A stretch of 64,000 bases of DNA, from the NCBI RefSeq assembly GCF_021730395.1, contig NC_069367.1:12522501-12586500 (forward strand), read 5' to 3'. The stretch's first letter is position 1. Each line of letters begins with the position of its first letter. Both the position numbers and the translations under genes were made by a program. Shown piece by piece: positions 10,580 through 22,243 of the stretch. The DNA is from Mercenaria mercenaria (lineage: Eukaryota; Mollusca; Bivalvia; Venerida; Veneridae). The notes under the pieces were generated by a model, which was not told where the DNA came from, ran no database searches, and saw only the letters and a list, made by a program, of their open reading frames with translations.

Positions 10580-11664
10580 TTTATTTTGCACCTTTAAGAG
10601 ACGCATTCGTGACCAATATATACAGGATTGGAGTGCATCTATACATAGTATGTCTAAACTTGTCTACTTCTGTAAATTTAAAAAGGAATTTATGTATGAT
10701 CCATACTTAGAGAAAGTGTTAAATGAGTCATCCAGAGTGTATTTAACCCGACTAAGATTGAACGCATATTCCCTTGAAATTGAATTTGGTAGATATAACG
10801 GTATTGATAGAAGTAATCGTCTTTGTAAAATGTGTAATCTTAACTGCATTGAGTCTGAATACCATTTCTTACTGTGCTCTCCTAAATATATTGAATTACG
10901 TCGGAAACATTTCGGAAATATTTCGTGGCCGTCTTTAGGTAAATTTGTCGCTCTGTTATCTTCTTATAAAGTCAAACTAATAAACAAACTCGCAAACTTT
11001 GTTAGGGGCGCAACTACTCTGCGTGAAAATACTCTGAAATCATAACTGTTTCCAAAGAGCTATAAAAATAAATAGATTGGCAACTTGAAAGGCATATAGA
11101 GCAAATCTCGCCAACCTCCCGTGACAAAAAAACGAGATCTCGTTTACCGACAGTGGCACTTTCTCCAAGCGCCATTTTGTATGCGAAAGCAATTATTCAT
11201 CGGTAAAATAATTATCACCGTATGACCACGCTTCTTTCGATGGCAAAAAAACCGTGTACTTCGTGTTTTAAGACCATTTCAGATTAAACTAATTTTGTTT
11301 TAGAAGCTAACATGTATTTACAATGTAGTTTTAAAGGTACAAATTGTAACGCCGTGCTCGCCGATGTTTGTTTTTAGTAAGATAACGCCGAATCATGCTC
11401 TGACACGAGCTCACGCGAGATTACAGCCAGTTGCCATTCTGTGTATTTTATACTTCTTTGCTGTTTCGTAATCATATTTTATAAACATTTAATATTTCAT
11501 GAATCTGCATGTTTATCATGATTTCTCAATTGTATGTTTCGTTGTCTATATTCTCTTGTTGTTTCACGGTATGTTTTGTACTTAGACTGTCTTTGCTTTA
11601 TTCCGTGTATATATTATGTAAATGGCCAAAGGCAAAGTTTTGCCGATATTTATGCTAATAAACT
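10580..11664 (+). mobile_element. LINE 3' part: C-terminal coding region, 3' UTR and tail
   Basis: The frame to 11045 reads RRIRDQYIQDWSASIHSMSK, then YLTRLRLNAYSLEIEFGRY and a zinc-knuckle-like CKMCNLNCIESEYHFLLCSPKY, typical of the C-terminus of many metazoan LINE polyproteins. It continues the piece at 7422-7720. After the stop, some 600 bp of non-coding sequence ends with CTAATAAACTTTGAATTGAA repeats, a common LINE 3' end in molluscs. No 5' half is present, so the copy is dead. Confidence 0.8.
11148..11175 (-). CDS. Candidate POLA1 first coding exon
   Basis: An ATG in good context (AAAATGGCG) opens nine codons, MALGESATV, and stops one base into a codon at a GGTAAAC donor. That is the phase the exon at 4501 needs, and the length is like the short first coding exon of vertebrate POLA1. 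Against it: the exon is tiny, the implied intron is 6.6 kb, and the site lies within or next to LINE 3' sequence. Guess only. Confidence 0.22.
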
Positions 11665-11848
11665 TTGAATTGAAAAAAATTGAATTGTTATTATTCTATG
11701 TTTATAAAACTATACTGAAAGGAGAACAACTGAGTAAGTGTGAATGGTGATATTCATGAGCTGCAAACAAGAATTTTGAGCGTTTAAAAAAGACTAGATA
11801 AAAACTATTTGGACGTTATAATTAATATAATAGTTAATATATATATTC

Positions 11849-12665
11849 ATGATTCAACCCGGCCCCCTAGCTCATGTTTATTTTCTTTATAAAAAACAGC
11901 AAACATTTTATAGACTAGAAATTTTTTCCGACTCGCTTTCTGTTTTACAGTCAATTCACAACCGAAACGTGGAAAATCCTTTGATTCAAAACATTCTTCT
12001 CAGGGTTCATGCACTATCTTTCAAAAAGTCTATCATATTCTGTTGGATTCCCAGTCATGTTGGTATTGATGGAAACTAGGATGCTGATACTACAGCAAAG
12101 AAATCCCTTTTATTAGCACAATCTAATATGAAATTACCATATACTGATTTTAGGCCAAATGTCAAGAAGTACATTTTATCTAAATGGCAACCGTCATGGA
12201 ACAATGCTTCGTTCAATAAACTTCATGATGTTAAACCTACTTTAGGTGAATGGCACCAAGGGAACAGATCTGTTAGACAGGGAGGAAGTTGTTCTTTCTC
12301 GTTGTCGAATAGGTCATACCCGTTTGACTCATTCTTATCTTCTGAACAAAGAAGAACAACCCGAATGATTGTGTACCATGTCAGACACCGCTTACTATTA
12401 AACATATTTTGGTCGACTGTGTGGACTTCGTTCCACAGCGCAGTATATACTATGACGTTCAGTCTTTGAGAGAGTTGTTTGAAAACATTTCAGCCAGCAA
12501 TATCTTGTCCTTTTTAAAGCAGATAGGCATTTATCACAAAATCTGAAATCATATATTTTTCTTTACACATTTTGCAATATTGTTGTTTGTCACTAATATT
12601 TTAACCCGTTTTCGGCGATATATGGCCTTTTTGTGTCGGTTCTCCGTAAAAACTAACACACTCAC
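11849..12665 (+). mobile_element. I-group-like LINE remnant: RNase H domain and 3' end
   Basis: FSDSLSVLQSIHN and FCWIPSHVGIDGN match the middle and end of the RNase H domain carried by I-type non-LTR retrotransposons. A stop follows GN, where family members have Glu. The same frame continues to about 12280 (KKYILSKWQPSWN...GEWH), and a frameshift moves it to a frame reading CRIGHTRLTHSYLL, then CVPCQTPLTIKHILVDC, ending at 12546. The 3' UTR has GATATATGGCC..TGTGTCGG..CTCCGTAAAA and an ACTCACTCACC tail. The element is 5' truncated. Confidence 0.8.
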
Positions 12666-13129
12666 TCACCCCATAGACAAAATCCCTGCTCAATTTGACC
12701 AAAGCTGACAAAATACTACTTTGATTTTTATTACCAAATCTTGCAGTCTTTCCATTTGAAAGTCAATAATTATCATGTTAAAAATTGTAGTTTATTTTTA
12801 TTTTTCTGTTCATTTTCACCTAAAGGTTTTATTTTTTCACAAAACCAAAGGCCTAGGTTAAATTGAGCAGATGGGGTGGGGGAGGGGGAAAGTGTCGAGG
12901 ATTTTGTCTTTCATTCAAATTTTTTTAATAATAGAGATAATCCACCTTTAATATAATAGAGACTGTATGACCTTTTAAACTTAAAACAGCATTTAGACAA
13001 AGCAAAGTCACAATTTTTCATTTTATATTAATACCTAAAATATTGAATATGAAGTTGTCTAAATTATATTTGTTTCAAACTGAATTATTGATCAGACGTT
13101 GGCTAACTTAATGAAATAATGGGTATATA

Positions 13130-13790
13130 ACGGTCAGAATGGTTAAGGTTTTAATATGTAATATGTATGTGGTATTTCAGTACCTACTATTGAAACTTTA
13201 CACACTTATTCGCTGTGATAAACTGACATTTCACAGGTTCCATAACTCTATTTTGCTTTTTTTACAAAATTATGCCCCTTTTTCGACTTAGAAATTTTTG
13301 TTTAAGGTTTTATATGTAAGCTGGTATCTCAGTACCCACTAATGGGAATGGATTGAAACATCACACACTGTCTTGTTCACTGTCACAGGTTCCAAAACTC
13401 TACTTGGCATTTTTACAAAATTATGCCCATTTTCAACTTCGCAGCTTTGGTTAAGTTTTTGTATGTAAGCTGGTATCTCAGTACCCACTAATGGGAATGG
13501 ATTGGAACTTAACACACTTGTTCACTGTCATGATCTGACATGTAATGCACAGGCTCCATTACTCTACTTTGCAGATTTACAAAATTATGTCCCTTTTTTG
13601 ACTTAGCAGTTTTTGTATGTAAGCTGGTATCTCAGTACTCACTAATGGGAATGGATTGAAACATTACACAATTTTCCATTGTTATGAACTGATATGCATT
13701 TTACAGGTTTCATAGTCCTGTTTTGCATTTTTACAAAATTATTCCCCTTTTCTGACTTTTATTTCCATTTAACTGACACCGAAGGCTGTG
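13130..13790 (+). repeat. Tandem-core array (unit about 150-155 bp), partial element
   Basis: GTAAGCTGGTATCTCAGTAC recurs at 13316, 13465 and 13619 with a diverged copy before. Each unit ends in ACAAAATTATGCCCCTTTTT and an acidic-tract-free ACTTAG. Same family as 49580-50728, but here the terminal sequences are decayed. Confidence 0.85.
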
Positions 13791-14361
13791 GCATAGTTGA
13801 GAAATTTAGGTAGGTTTTACGTCTGCCCCAAGATAATTTTGAATAAAGTAAGCAAAATTCAAAACAGAAACACAGGATTCGACCTTATTTTTTCAATGTT
13901 GAAGTTAGAATTCTGTCTCATTAAATCCGTTTACTTGAGGCACCCTAGAAAAAATGATATTGACATTTCATATTTTGTGTTTTATAATTGTTTACTAATA
14001 GTTTGATGTTTCTTTTATTAAAATTAATGATAAAATGAGTTCTCTGCAAATGTTTTGGACAGTGGCCATCACTTTGAAATTTGTCTCTACTTGAGCTTAA
14101 GTTATACAAAATTTATAAAAAAAACAGCACAGTAAAAGTTGTTTAAAAATTGCAAAACAGTGCATAACACGGTCACCTTTAAGAATACACCAAGCAAATG
14201 CCATTTTGTAAACATTACTATTAGGCATCTAATACCTTAAATATGAAAATCTTTTTGATAAAATAAAGTAAAGATGGTATTAAACAGAATGATCCAAAGC
14301 AGAAAAAAAAAATCTGATCTGAAAAAAGAGGCCTAAATGAACAACTGGTTTGATATTATTT

Positions 14362-15183
14362 TTAGCTCATCTGATTATTTTTTTTGTCATCACTTGATCG
14401 GCGTCGGCGTCGGCGTCGGCGTTGCCTGGTTAAGTTTTATGTTTAGGTCAGCTTTTCTCCTAAACTATCAAATCTATTGCTTTGAAACTTGCAACACTTG
14501 TTCACCATCATCAGCTGACCCTGTACAGCAAGAAACATAACTTCATCCTGCTTTTTGCAAGATTTATGGCCCCTTTTGTACTTAGAAAATATCAGATTTC
14601 TTGGTCAAGTTTTATGTTTAGGTCAACTTTTCTCCTAAACTATCAAAGCTATTGCTGTTGAAACTTGCAACCGTGTTCACCATCATAAGCTGACCCTGTA
14701 CATCTAGAAACATAACTCCATCCTGCTTTTTGCAAGAATTATTGCCCCTTTTGGACTTAGAAAATCAGTTTTCTTGGTTAAGTTTTATGTTTAGGTCAGC
14801 TTTTCTCCTAAACTATCAAAGCTATTGCTTTAAAACTTGCAACACTTGTTTACCATCATAAGCTGACCCTGTACAGCAAGAAACATAACTCTATCCTGCT
14901 TTTATCAAGATTTATTGCCCCTTTTGGACTTAGAAAATCAGTTTTCTTGGTTAAGTATTATGTTTAAGTCAACTTTTCTCATAAACTATCAAAACTATTG
15001 CTTTAAAACTTGCAACAGTTTTTCACCATCATAAGCGGACGCTGTACATCAAGAAACATAACTCTATCCTGCTTTTTGCAAGCATGATGGCCCTTTTTAG
15101 ACTTAGAAAATCATGGGTAGGACAATATTTCTATTATAAAAAAAATCAGATAAGAGTCAGCACCCGCAAGGCGGTGCTCTTGT
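14362..15183 (+). mobile_element. Tandem-core element with conserved ends (Pearl/Helentron-like, non-autonomous)
   Basis: Left end TTTAGCTCATCTGATTATTT, a GGCGTC simple repeat at 14400, four to five core units (TTAAGTTTTATGTTTAGGTC ... CCCCTTTTGGACTTAGAAAA) of about 170-180 bp, then AAAAATCAGATAAG and a 3' stem-loop GCACCCGCAAGGCGGTGC followed by TCTTGTT. The left and right subterminal blocks are inverted repeats of each other. No protein is encoded. Sister copy at 33928-34755. Confidence 0.85.
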
Positions 15184-15349
15184 TAGAAAGTGTGTATTAT
15201 CAAACTGAGCTATATTGCTACACGCAACTCTAAAACTTATGCAGATACTGGATTGAAATTCTCTAGATATTTTAATATTCCTGCTTCTGGTACAACAAAA
15301 TGAATAGTCAAGCATTGGCTGTCTTATGGACCGCTCTTGTTTCACTTTT
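15184..15349 (+). mobile_element. 3' fragment of a second tandem-core family
   Basis: TGCAGATACTGGATTGAAAT, then ATTCCTGCTTCTGG, then GAATAGTCAAGCATTGGCTG and CGCTCTTGTTT are the 3' end of the family seen complete at 35182-36012 and 44522-45103. It directly abuts the end of the previous element. Confidence 0.75.
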
Positions 15350-15985
15350 ACTTTATTTCAGAAATGCTTAGTGGGTAAAACAAATGCTCTATGAAGTAAT
15401 GAGTGCAGTGACCTGTGCTTTTCTGTTCTTGTTTGTCTTAGAAATTATACTTCATTTATTTAAGTTTTACGCATACATTCAATGTTTGCTTAATCTTTTC
15501 CAAAAAAGCGTCGTCTTTTGTGATCAAGTATGACCATTGTCACCTGTGCATATGGAGTGCATTTACAAAAAAAGTGTTCATACTATCAAATTTAATTACA
15601 TGCAACCTCATGAGCAACCATTTTTGTCAAGATATCCATTACTTTTATCAGATTAAACATTTAACTGTATTTTCTTATTTCTGTAAAATGATTTTTCTAC
15701 TTTTTCAGGCTTTAATGCAAGAAATTACATTGTTTCATAGACATTAGTAATTAGTCAATACACATGGTTATTTGCTAAAAATACACTTCAGCAGTATGTA
15801 AATGACAAATGATGAAAAATAAGTAATATCAAATCTTCTTTAATAAAATATTTAGATGGAGCAGTTTTATAAATCCTTGTATAAAGTTTGTATAAACTAA
15901 GTCCTTGAGTGTAGTTTCAATTGTGTTGTACATATTTGCTGGTTTTCAGTTGTGTGATAGTCTTTGTTGTTTAACTGACTAGTAC
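15350..15985. other. No recognisable gene (about 640 bp)
   Basis: AT-rich sequence without repeats that I recognise. The last 25 bases form a pyrimidine tract leading to the acceptor-like CAG at 15997-15999. Confidence 0.5.
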
Positions 15986-15997
15986 TTTTTTACGTTT

Positions 15998-17708
15998 CAG
16001 GCAAATACAGTGGTGGACATCTTGGTAGAGACAAGACATATAAGAAAGTTAACCAGTACTACTACTGGGCAGGCATGAAAGAAGATATTGGTAACTTCAT
16101 TAAAGACTGTGACAGATGTTCCCGTGTAAATATTGCGCCACCAAAGACAGCTCCTCCTTTGAACCCAATACCTGTACCAAACAAAGTGTCGAGTCTTATT
16201 GGAACTGACATAATTGGTCCTTTTGAAACTTCCAATCTAGGAAACAAGTATATTGAGGCAGCAACAGACCATTTTTCAAAGTTTTCAACTGCGCAGGCAA
16301 TCCCTCAAAAGACAGCTGAAAATATGGCCAAATTTTTGATAAGTATAATATGTATGTATGGGCCGATGGACTCCATAATCACAGATCATGGTAAGGAGTT
16401 CACAAACAAAGTGGTTGACGAACTAACAGATGAATTAAATATTGACCACAGGATATCCTCTGTCTATCACCCGCAAACAAATGGACAAAGAGAACACAAC
16501 AGAACATTGAAAGAAATACTGTGTAAAGTGACAAGTGAGGCTGGTACAGACTGGGACAGTAAACTAGAAAGTGCACTTTTTGCTTATCGTACTAGTGTTC
16601 ACGCTTCAACAAATCATACACCCTTTGAAGTGATGTTTGGAAGACAAGCACGACTAGTTGGTCTCCCCAAAAAGGAACCTGTAAATTGTGATTTGACAAA
16701 GAAAATGTTCGATTCGTTCAATGAAACCAGACAAATTTTGAATAACGCTATTGCTGAGTACATAAAGAAAGCCCAAGCCAGACAAAAGGAAAACTATGAC
16801 AAAAGAAATAGCTCCTACAAAGTAATCTTACCTGGATCAAGACTTCTCATAAAGAATGCAAACAAGATTCGGCGGTTCGGTAGTAAACTTGCCCAAATAT
16901 GGGTTGACCCTTACATCATCACTGAAACATTGTCCAAAGGAAGAGTCAGGCTCATGAACCAATCATCAAACAAAATGCTGTCCAATGTGTACCATACAAG
17001 TAATTTGAAGATATATACAGCTAAATCTAAGGCTACAGAAACTTGCCCCGAAGAGACAAACCAGCAGATCAAGAAGCAGCCAAAAAAACGCAGCAGGTCT
17101 GTAAGACATCGAAAAAGGTCTCTTAAAAAGCTTCGGAGTAGAAAAAAACAAACAATGTACAGGTCCCCATATCAGGTTAGACACAGGTTCTCTCCCCCTT
17201 CAGAAAAGGAAAACCAAAACATGTGTGAACTAGTACAAATCCAGTTTTCTCAACAACCCCCATATCGCCCCTCTAGACTTGCCAAAAATCCTGTAAGAGT
17301 GCAGAATATCAAAGGAGATGGTAACTGCTTTTTAGAGCGATAGCCTATGCTATTTCTGGCACCCAAAAGCCACATGCTAAGGTTCGAAGTAGAATAGTAA
17401 AACATATGAGCTCTCCTGAAGTTTCAAAAAAATTGGAAGGCTATCTAAATGAAAAACCTGAAGTGTATCTAAGCCACAGTAAAATGGAACAAAATGCTAT
17501 TTGGGCAACTGACGCAGAGATCATGGGTGCTTCCTCTCTTCTGCAGACAGATATTATGGTATATGCAGCAAATGGTTCTGACATAAATGGTAACAGGAAG
17601 TACATTTGGTTGAGGTACCCTTCAACATTTAGTTTAAACCAAAGAACAAACAAATCATTGTACCTTAGAAATGATCATGATCATTTTGATGTTGTGTTGT
17701 CCTGTTAA
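15998..17708 (+). pseudogene. Retroelement-type integrase with a downstream OTU-protease-like region (fossil or exapted exon)
   Basis: A long frame beginning with GGHLG and running to 17343 carries the parts of a Ty3/gypsy-like integrase in order: zinc-binding N-terminus (YYWAGM...CDRC), DDE core with GTDIIGPF, ITDHGKEF and the YHPQTNGQ block, a C-terminal DPYIITE segment resembling the GPY/F module, then a lysine/arginine-rich linker. The region from about 17300 to 17708 looks like an OTU cysteine protease: GDGNCF near its start, an Ala/Trp-rich middle, and a His-containing HFDVVLSC end. No gag, protease, reverse transcriptase or LTRs lie nearby. A pyrimidine tract and CAG just upstream resemble a splice acceptor, so it may be a 3' exon of an integrase-derived host gene. 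It looks broken, with about one interruption. Integrase confidence is high; OTU moderate; domestication speculative. Confidence 0.85.
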
Positions 17709-17874
17709 AAGTGTCAAATGAGAAGTTCTTAAAGATAAACATGTATTCAGGTTTCAACAGTGACAAGGAGTGATTACTACATTTACAGTAAAACAAAAGT
17801 GTAATTGATACAAGTCTTGATTTGTTGTTATTGAACTTTAGTAAGTTTTCAAATTAATTTCAAAAAAATGTTGT

Positions 17875-18172
17875 TGTTTTTTTGGGTTTTTTTGGGAGGT
17901 TTAACGCCGTTTTTCAGCAGTATTTCAGTCATGTAACGACGGGCAGTTAACCTAACCAGTTTTCCTGGATTCTGTACCAGTACAAACCTGTTCTCCGCAA
18001 GTAACTGCCAACTTCCCCACATGAATCAGAGGTGGAAGACTAATGATTTCAGACACAATGTCGTTTATCAAATAGTCCCGGAAAACATGCGCCCCGCCCG
18101 AGGATCGAACTCGCGACCCCGCGATCCGTAGACTAACGCTCTTACCTACTGAGCTAAGCGGGCGGGCTTAAT
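17875..18172 (-). mobile_element. tRNA-Arg-like SINE, near full length
   Basis: On the minus strand the head CCCGCTTAGCTCAGTAGGTA, CTACGGA anticodon loop (ACG) and box B GAGTTCGATCC resemble tRNA-Arg. The body passes through GACATTGTGTCTGAAATCAT, GTTGGCAGTTACTTGCGGAG and TGGTTAGGTTAACTGCC, ending in AACGGCGTTAAAC and an A-rich tail. Other copies: 36240-36500 and 8240-8325. A functional tRNA is unlikely because the body is continuous with the head. Confidence 0.9.
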
Positions 18173-18461
18173 TTCAAAAATTGATATAAACAAGAAATAT
18201 CTTTAAAAATGATGGTCGGCGAATTGTAATAAGGAAAGAAGTTTATGAATTTTTCATCTAACATTCATCTTTCATCTAACATTTTTCAAATTGCAAAACT
18301 AAACACCGCATTTTAACAATTTAAATGGTTCTCTTTTAATTTTTCGCAAAGGTTTCGTAGGGTTGCAATTTGTTTCGTTTATCCTTAGACGAATAATTAC
18401 AGCAGTAGATTGATGAATATTCATGAAGCGGTTCATGAGAAGAGGTCATTAGACGTGTTTA

Positions 18462-18845
18462 TATTTTAGCTAAATTGGTCCCTATCCCCATTTGTAACAA
18501 AATAGCAGGAGACCTTACGATATTGTTACACATCGAGTTTGATAAAAATCCATTACATTTTAGTGGTTAATGCGAAGAAAGGCATATCTACTTTTAGCTA
18601 TAGTGGTCCCTAATAGGGCCCAAGTTCCTATATAAATAAATTTGGAAGAGAACCTTATAATGATGCTCCAGACCAAGTATGACAAAGATCTGTTCATGAA
18701 ACGCTGTATAAAGGTATTTCTAGTTTTAGCTCTAGCAGCCCCTAAAAGGGGTTAAATGTCCCAGCTGAACAAAGTTGGCTGCGGGCCTAATAAAGATGCC
18801 TCAAATCAAGTTTGATTAGAATACATGAGAAAAAAATCAATTAAA
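18462..18845 (+). repeat. Three-unit tandem repeat, about 125 bp
   Basis: Units start TTTTAGCTAAATTGGTCCCT, TTTTAGCTATAGTGGTCCCT and TTTTAGCTCTAGCAGCCCCT, and each carries a TGATAAA/TGACAAAGAT..CAT segment. Well diverged, so old. Type seen widely in molluscs; mechanism unknown. Confidence 0.8.
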
Positions 18846-20515
18846 GGATTTTTTTATTTATTATTTTTATTTATTTCTAAAAAAGGCCAACTGATCCCGC
18901 TTTAACAAATGCATATTCGCTATTCATGAATCTTTGGACAATGACGTCACACCAATAAAAATGTGAAGGTCAAGCAAAACATACAATTGTAATTATTTCA
19001 ATATTTCTGTTTCATAAGCAAAGTTTGACCGTAGTCATATCACATAGATAAACTGTATGCAGCGTACCTTCATTTCAGTGTAATGAGATTCAGTCATTAT
19101 ATAGCATATATATAATAAAACAGATTTCAACTGAGTTCAATATTTGCATACCACACTAAAGAAAAATATTCATATATAATAAATCAGTTAAATAATTTAT
19201 AACAAATATATCAAAGCAAACAAGTACTCATTTTAATATGCAATCTGAATAAGTCACAAAAGCAAGAAACCTTTTCATATACACACGACAATTGTAACAA
19301 AGAAAATCTTTTAAAAAGCACTTCTCTACATAAAAGACTCTTATCATACCCTTATCCATGTGATACGCAGACCGTATTCAGCTCTTTCTTTAATTTGATA
19401 TATGTTGGTATTTGAACAGGTTTTTATCATATTTATTAAACTTACTTATCATTTTGAGGTATATCAATATTCTGGCTAAATATACTGAGCCAAAGTTAGC
19501 TTTAAAACTGTGAACAGCGTCGTTTAGGATAAACACTTTGTCTACATTTCACTCAGCGTAGCACAATCAACAGAGTGAAAGAAATTGACACTCTCGTCCA
19601 ATCAGGCAGAGTGTTGCATAAATCTTCCATTTTGATAAATTATCTATAATGCGTTATCAAGTAGTTTGATTTGCAAACTGAAGTCACGTGGCATAGGTAA
19701 CGAAAACGAATTTAGACGGCGTCGCCGAAAAATATGTTTGTTTACTTTTATTACATGAAATGAATATGCTTATGTACAGTGTGTATTTTTAGCAGTATTA
19801 ATGGCACCCATTCACATCACTTATTTGTATCACTTGTGCTTCATGCACTTGTGATATGGAACTCCTGGCAATGTTATTAACTGACAGAATATAGGTGCTT
19901 ATTTATCAGTTCATGATTGAAATTATAGACCTGAAAACTAACTACTTAAAGAGATCAATTTATTGACCACTCTTAGGTGTAAAATACTTGATTACATCAG
20001 AATTATTCCATGTGTACATATGTAACAGAATCAGTAAACAACTAGTTATATTGCCAATTATTAAATGAATAATGTTTTCCTCAGTTTGGAAATTGTTTGC
20101 TTAACTTAATACTGGATTTTTATATTTAATTTCATAATAAAGCTTTAATATCAAATTTAATTTTAAAGTTTGAAAATTTTAATTTTGAAAAATGTATATT
20201 TGGCAGTTTATTTTATTTGAAAGTGCTAATATACAATGGAAAAAAATATTAAAATGGAACAGAAAAAGGCATACAATTACTGAACGTTCAAGTGTGAGTA
20301 AAATGTAATGTACAAAAAAATGAGATTCATTGATTTTTAGTCAGTTGTTTGCCGATGAAATATTTGACCTGTTTTGTAAATGTTTGTATATATTTGTACA
20401 TTTTACAAGAACGATACTCATTGTTTGCAAATATTTGTTTGCTTCAGTGTATGAGCACAATATAATATTTATCTTTCATATGCAATAAAATATTAAACAG
20501 TGAAAAATATATTGA
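18846..20515. other. No recognisable gene (about 1.7 kb)
   Basis: AT-rich, with short A/T tracts and no long frame, repeat or splice-bounded exon that I can support. Confidence 0.5.
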
Positions 20516-20518
20516 CCT

Positions 20519-20739
20519 TATAGTAGTCGCAACTTGACCGCGATGGTTGACCTTAGGCGGATTATTCATACCGATTATTTCATTGTTTAAATAAGGGGTG
20601 CTTAGGGTGGCCGTTTATATTTATATTGAATGAATTTGTATACAGCGTTTTACGTACACACCTTTTCAATAACAGGTTGTGCCTTGTTATATATTATAAT
20701 ACAAAGGTCAACCATCGGGGTCAAGTTGCGTCCACTATA
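20519..20739. mobile_element. MITE with about 36-bp inverted ends and TA flanks
   Basis: Left end TATAGTAGTCGCAACTTGAC and right end, reversed, TATAGTGGACGCAACTTGAC. The similarity continues through CGATGGTTGACCTT with only a few mismatches. TA at both borders is consistent with TA target duplication, as in Tc1/mariner-derived MITEs. No coding capacity. Confidence 0.88.
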
Positions 20740-20744
20740 CCTGT

Positions 20745-21795
20745 AAAGCAAATGTGATTACAAATGTTTCAGCTAACAGAAATATTAAAGCCTGTCAGCA
20801 GTCCACAAAATATGCTATTTCAAAGTCCAAACCAATTTCAGTAGTGATGTCATTGTTCATAATTTACTAACCGGCCCTTGCAGATTACTATGGAAACTTT
20901 GGTTTAAGTAGGGTATGGAGCAGTTTGAAAACCTGTGGCATACTTTGACAATATTCATATGAACTTAAGACATTTAAAGGAAAATTAAATATACTTTCTG
21001 CCTATTTTGACAAAAAATGCAACTAACTTCATTTTCAACTATCAAAACACTTTGTTTGTGAACATGTAACTATACTTTCCCTATTTTGACTATTTTTAAC
21101 TGATAATTTTTTTAAGACAATTGTTAAAGTTTCTGTTATTCAGAAAAGGGTTATCATACTATCACTGAAATTGTTTATAACTTTTAATGGAATGTTAACA
21201 AGTTTTTACCACTGTTGTATCAACATGCATTTTCCTTATACAGTTGTTGTGCAAAATTGAGCCAGCTGAAATCTTTGACGTTATCAAGCTCAAGAATTTA
21301 ACATGGTTATATGGTATTATTCTACAGTAACGAAGTAAAATTGTTAACAATTTATTTGATGTGTATTAAAACCTTCACTAAGGTTAAAGTCAGTTACACA
21401 GTAATTTATCATTCATGAATAAACACTTTCAATAACAAAGGAGCTTGAATTTTTACACATTTCTACAAACAGAAATCATAACAGCCTGCTATATAATTTC
21501 ACTGCTCTTGGTAATTATTATTTGAAAAGAAAAACTTTTATGAAGGTTTATTTGTATTAAAATGTCAGAAAAATATTTTGGTAGTTATTTGGTTTTCTTT
21601 CTGTACTGGGAACAGTCACTGTATGCTTGAAATACATTCCTATTGATGAAAATATTTAGCTGTAATGTCAAGGGGTTATACATGTATCTACCTGAAGAAT
21701 ATAATTTAACTTTACTAAGTAAGAAGTGCCTGCTAAAGTCTGATTGAAAACATGATGGAACAGAATATGCCCCCATTAATGTCAGTCAGAGGTAA
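20745..21795. other. No recognisable gene (about 1 kb)
   Basis: AT-rich, no frame over about 65 codons, no clear repeat. Confidence 0.5.
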
Positions 21796-21799
21796 CTGG

Positions 21800-22150
21800 G
21801 CAGTGAATCGTCTACAGTCTGCTGTGACCTTGACTATTAAACATTTGACCCTGAAAAGGATAGTGTTCATCTAATAAGCAAAGACAATCATGCTATAAGT
21901 TTGATGGCACTAGGCCTAAGCATTTCTATAGTTAACGATTTGAAACGCTTTATTATCTCAAGGTCTTTGTATGTGACCTTGATCTTTGACCTTAAGGCCC
22001 ACATCCGATAAGGCTCATATATAACCAAAGAAAATGATCCTTTAGTGTTAAAGTCTCTGGTGCAAACATTCTTCAGTTATTCGGTTGATAAGAAACGAAT
22101 TTCAAGGTCAATGTAAATATGATGTTAGTTTGATGGCTGAGGCACTGTAG
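21800..22150 (+). repeat. Degenerate 'TGACCTTGA' type repeat
   Basis: Several blocks of TGTGACCTTGAYY and AAGGTCWTTGTATGTGACC recur with the theme TTTGATGGC.. in between, as in dispersed molluscan repeats rich in AAGGTCAAGGTCA. Boundaries vague. Confidence 0.45.
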
Positions 22151-22243
22151 TCTTGAAATGTGACCTACTATACCCATGTACAAAAGGGGTCGTCATCTAT
22201 TGATGCAAAATGTTCTGTTTTATGTATGATTAAGTTTGTAGTT

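Noticed and set aside
13130-13790. CRISPR-like array
   Set aside because: Units are contiguous tandem repeats without spacers, in a eukaryotic context.
17875-18172. Functional tRNA-Arg gene at the SINE head
   Set aside because: The head merges into a SINE body seen in other copies; no terminator follows and the acceptor stem is imperfect.
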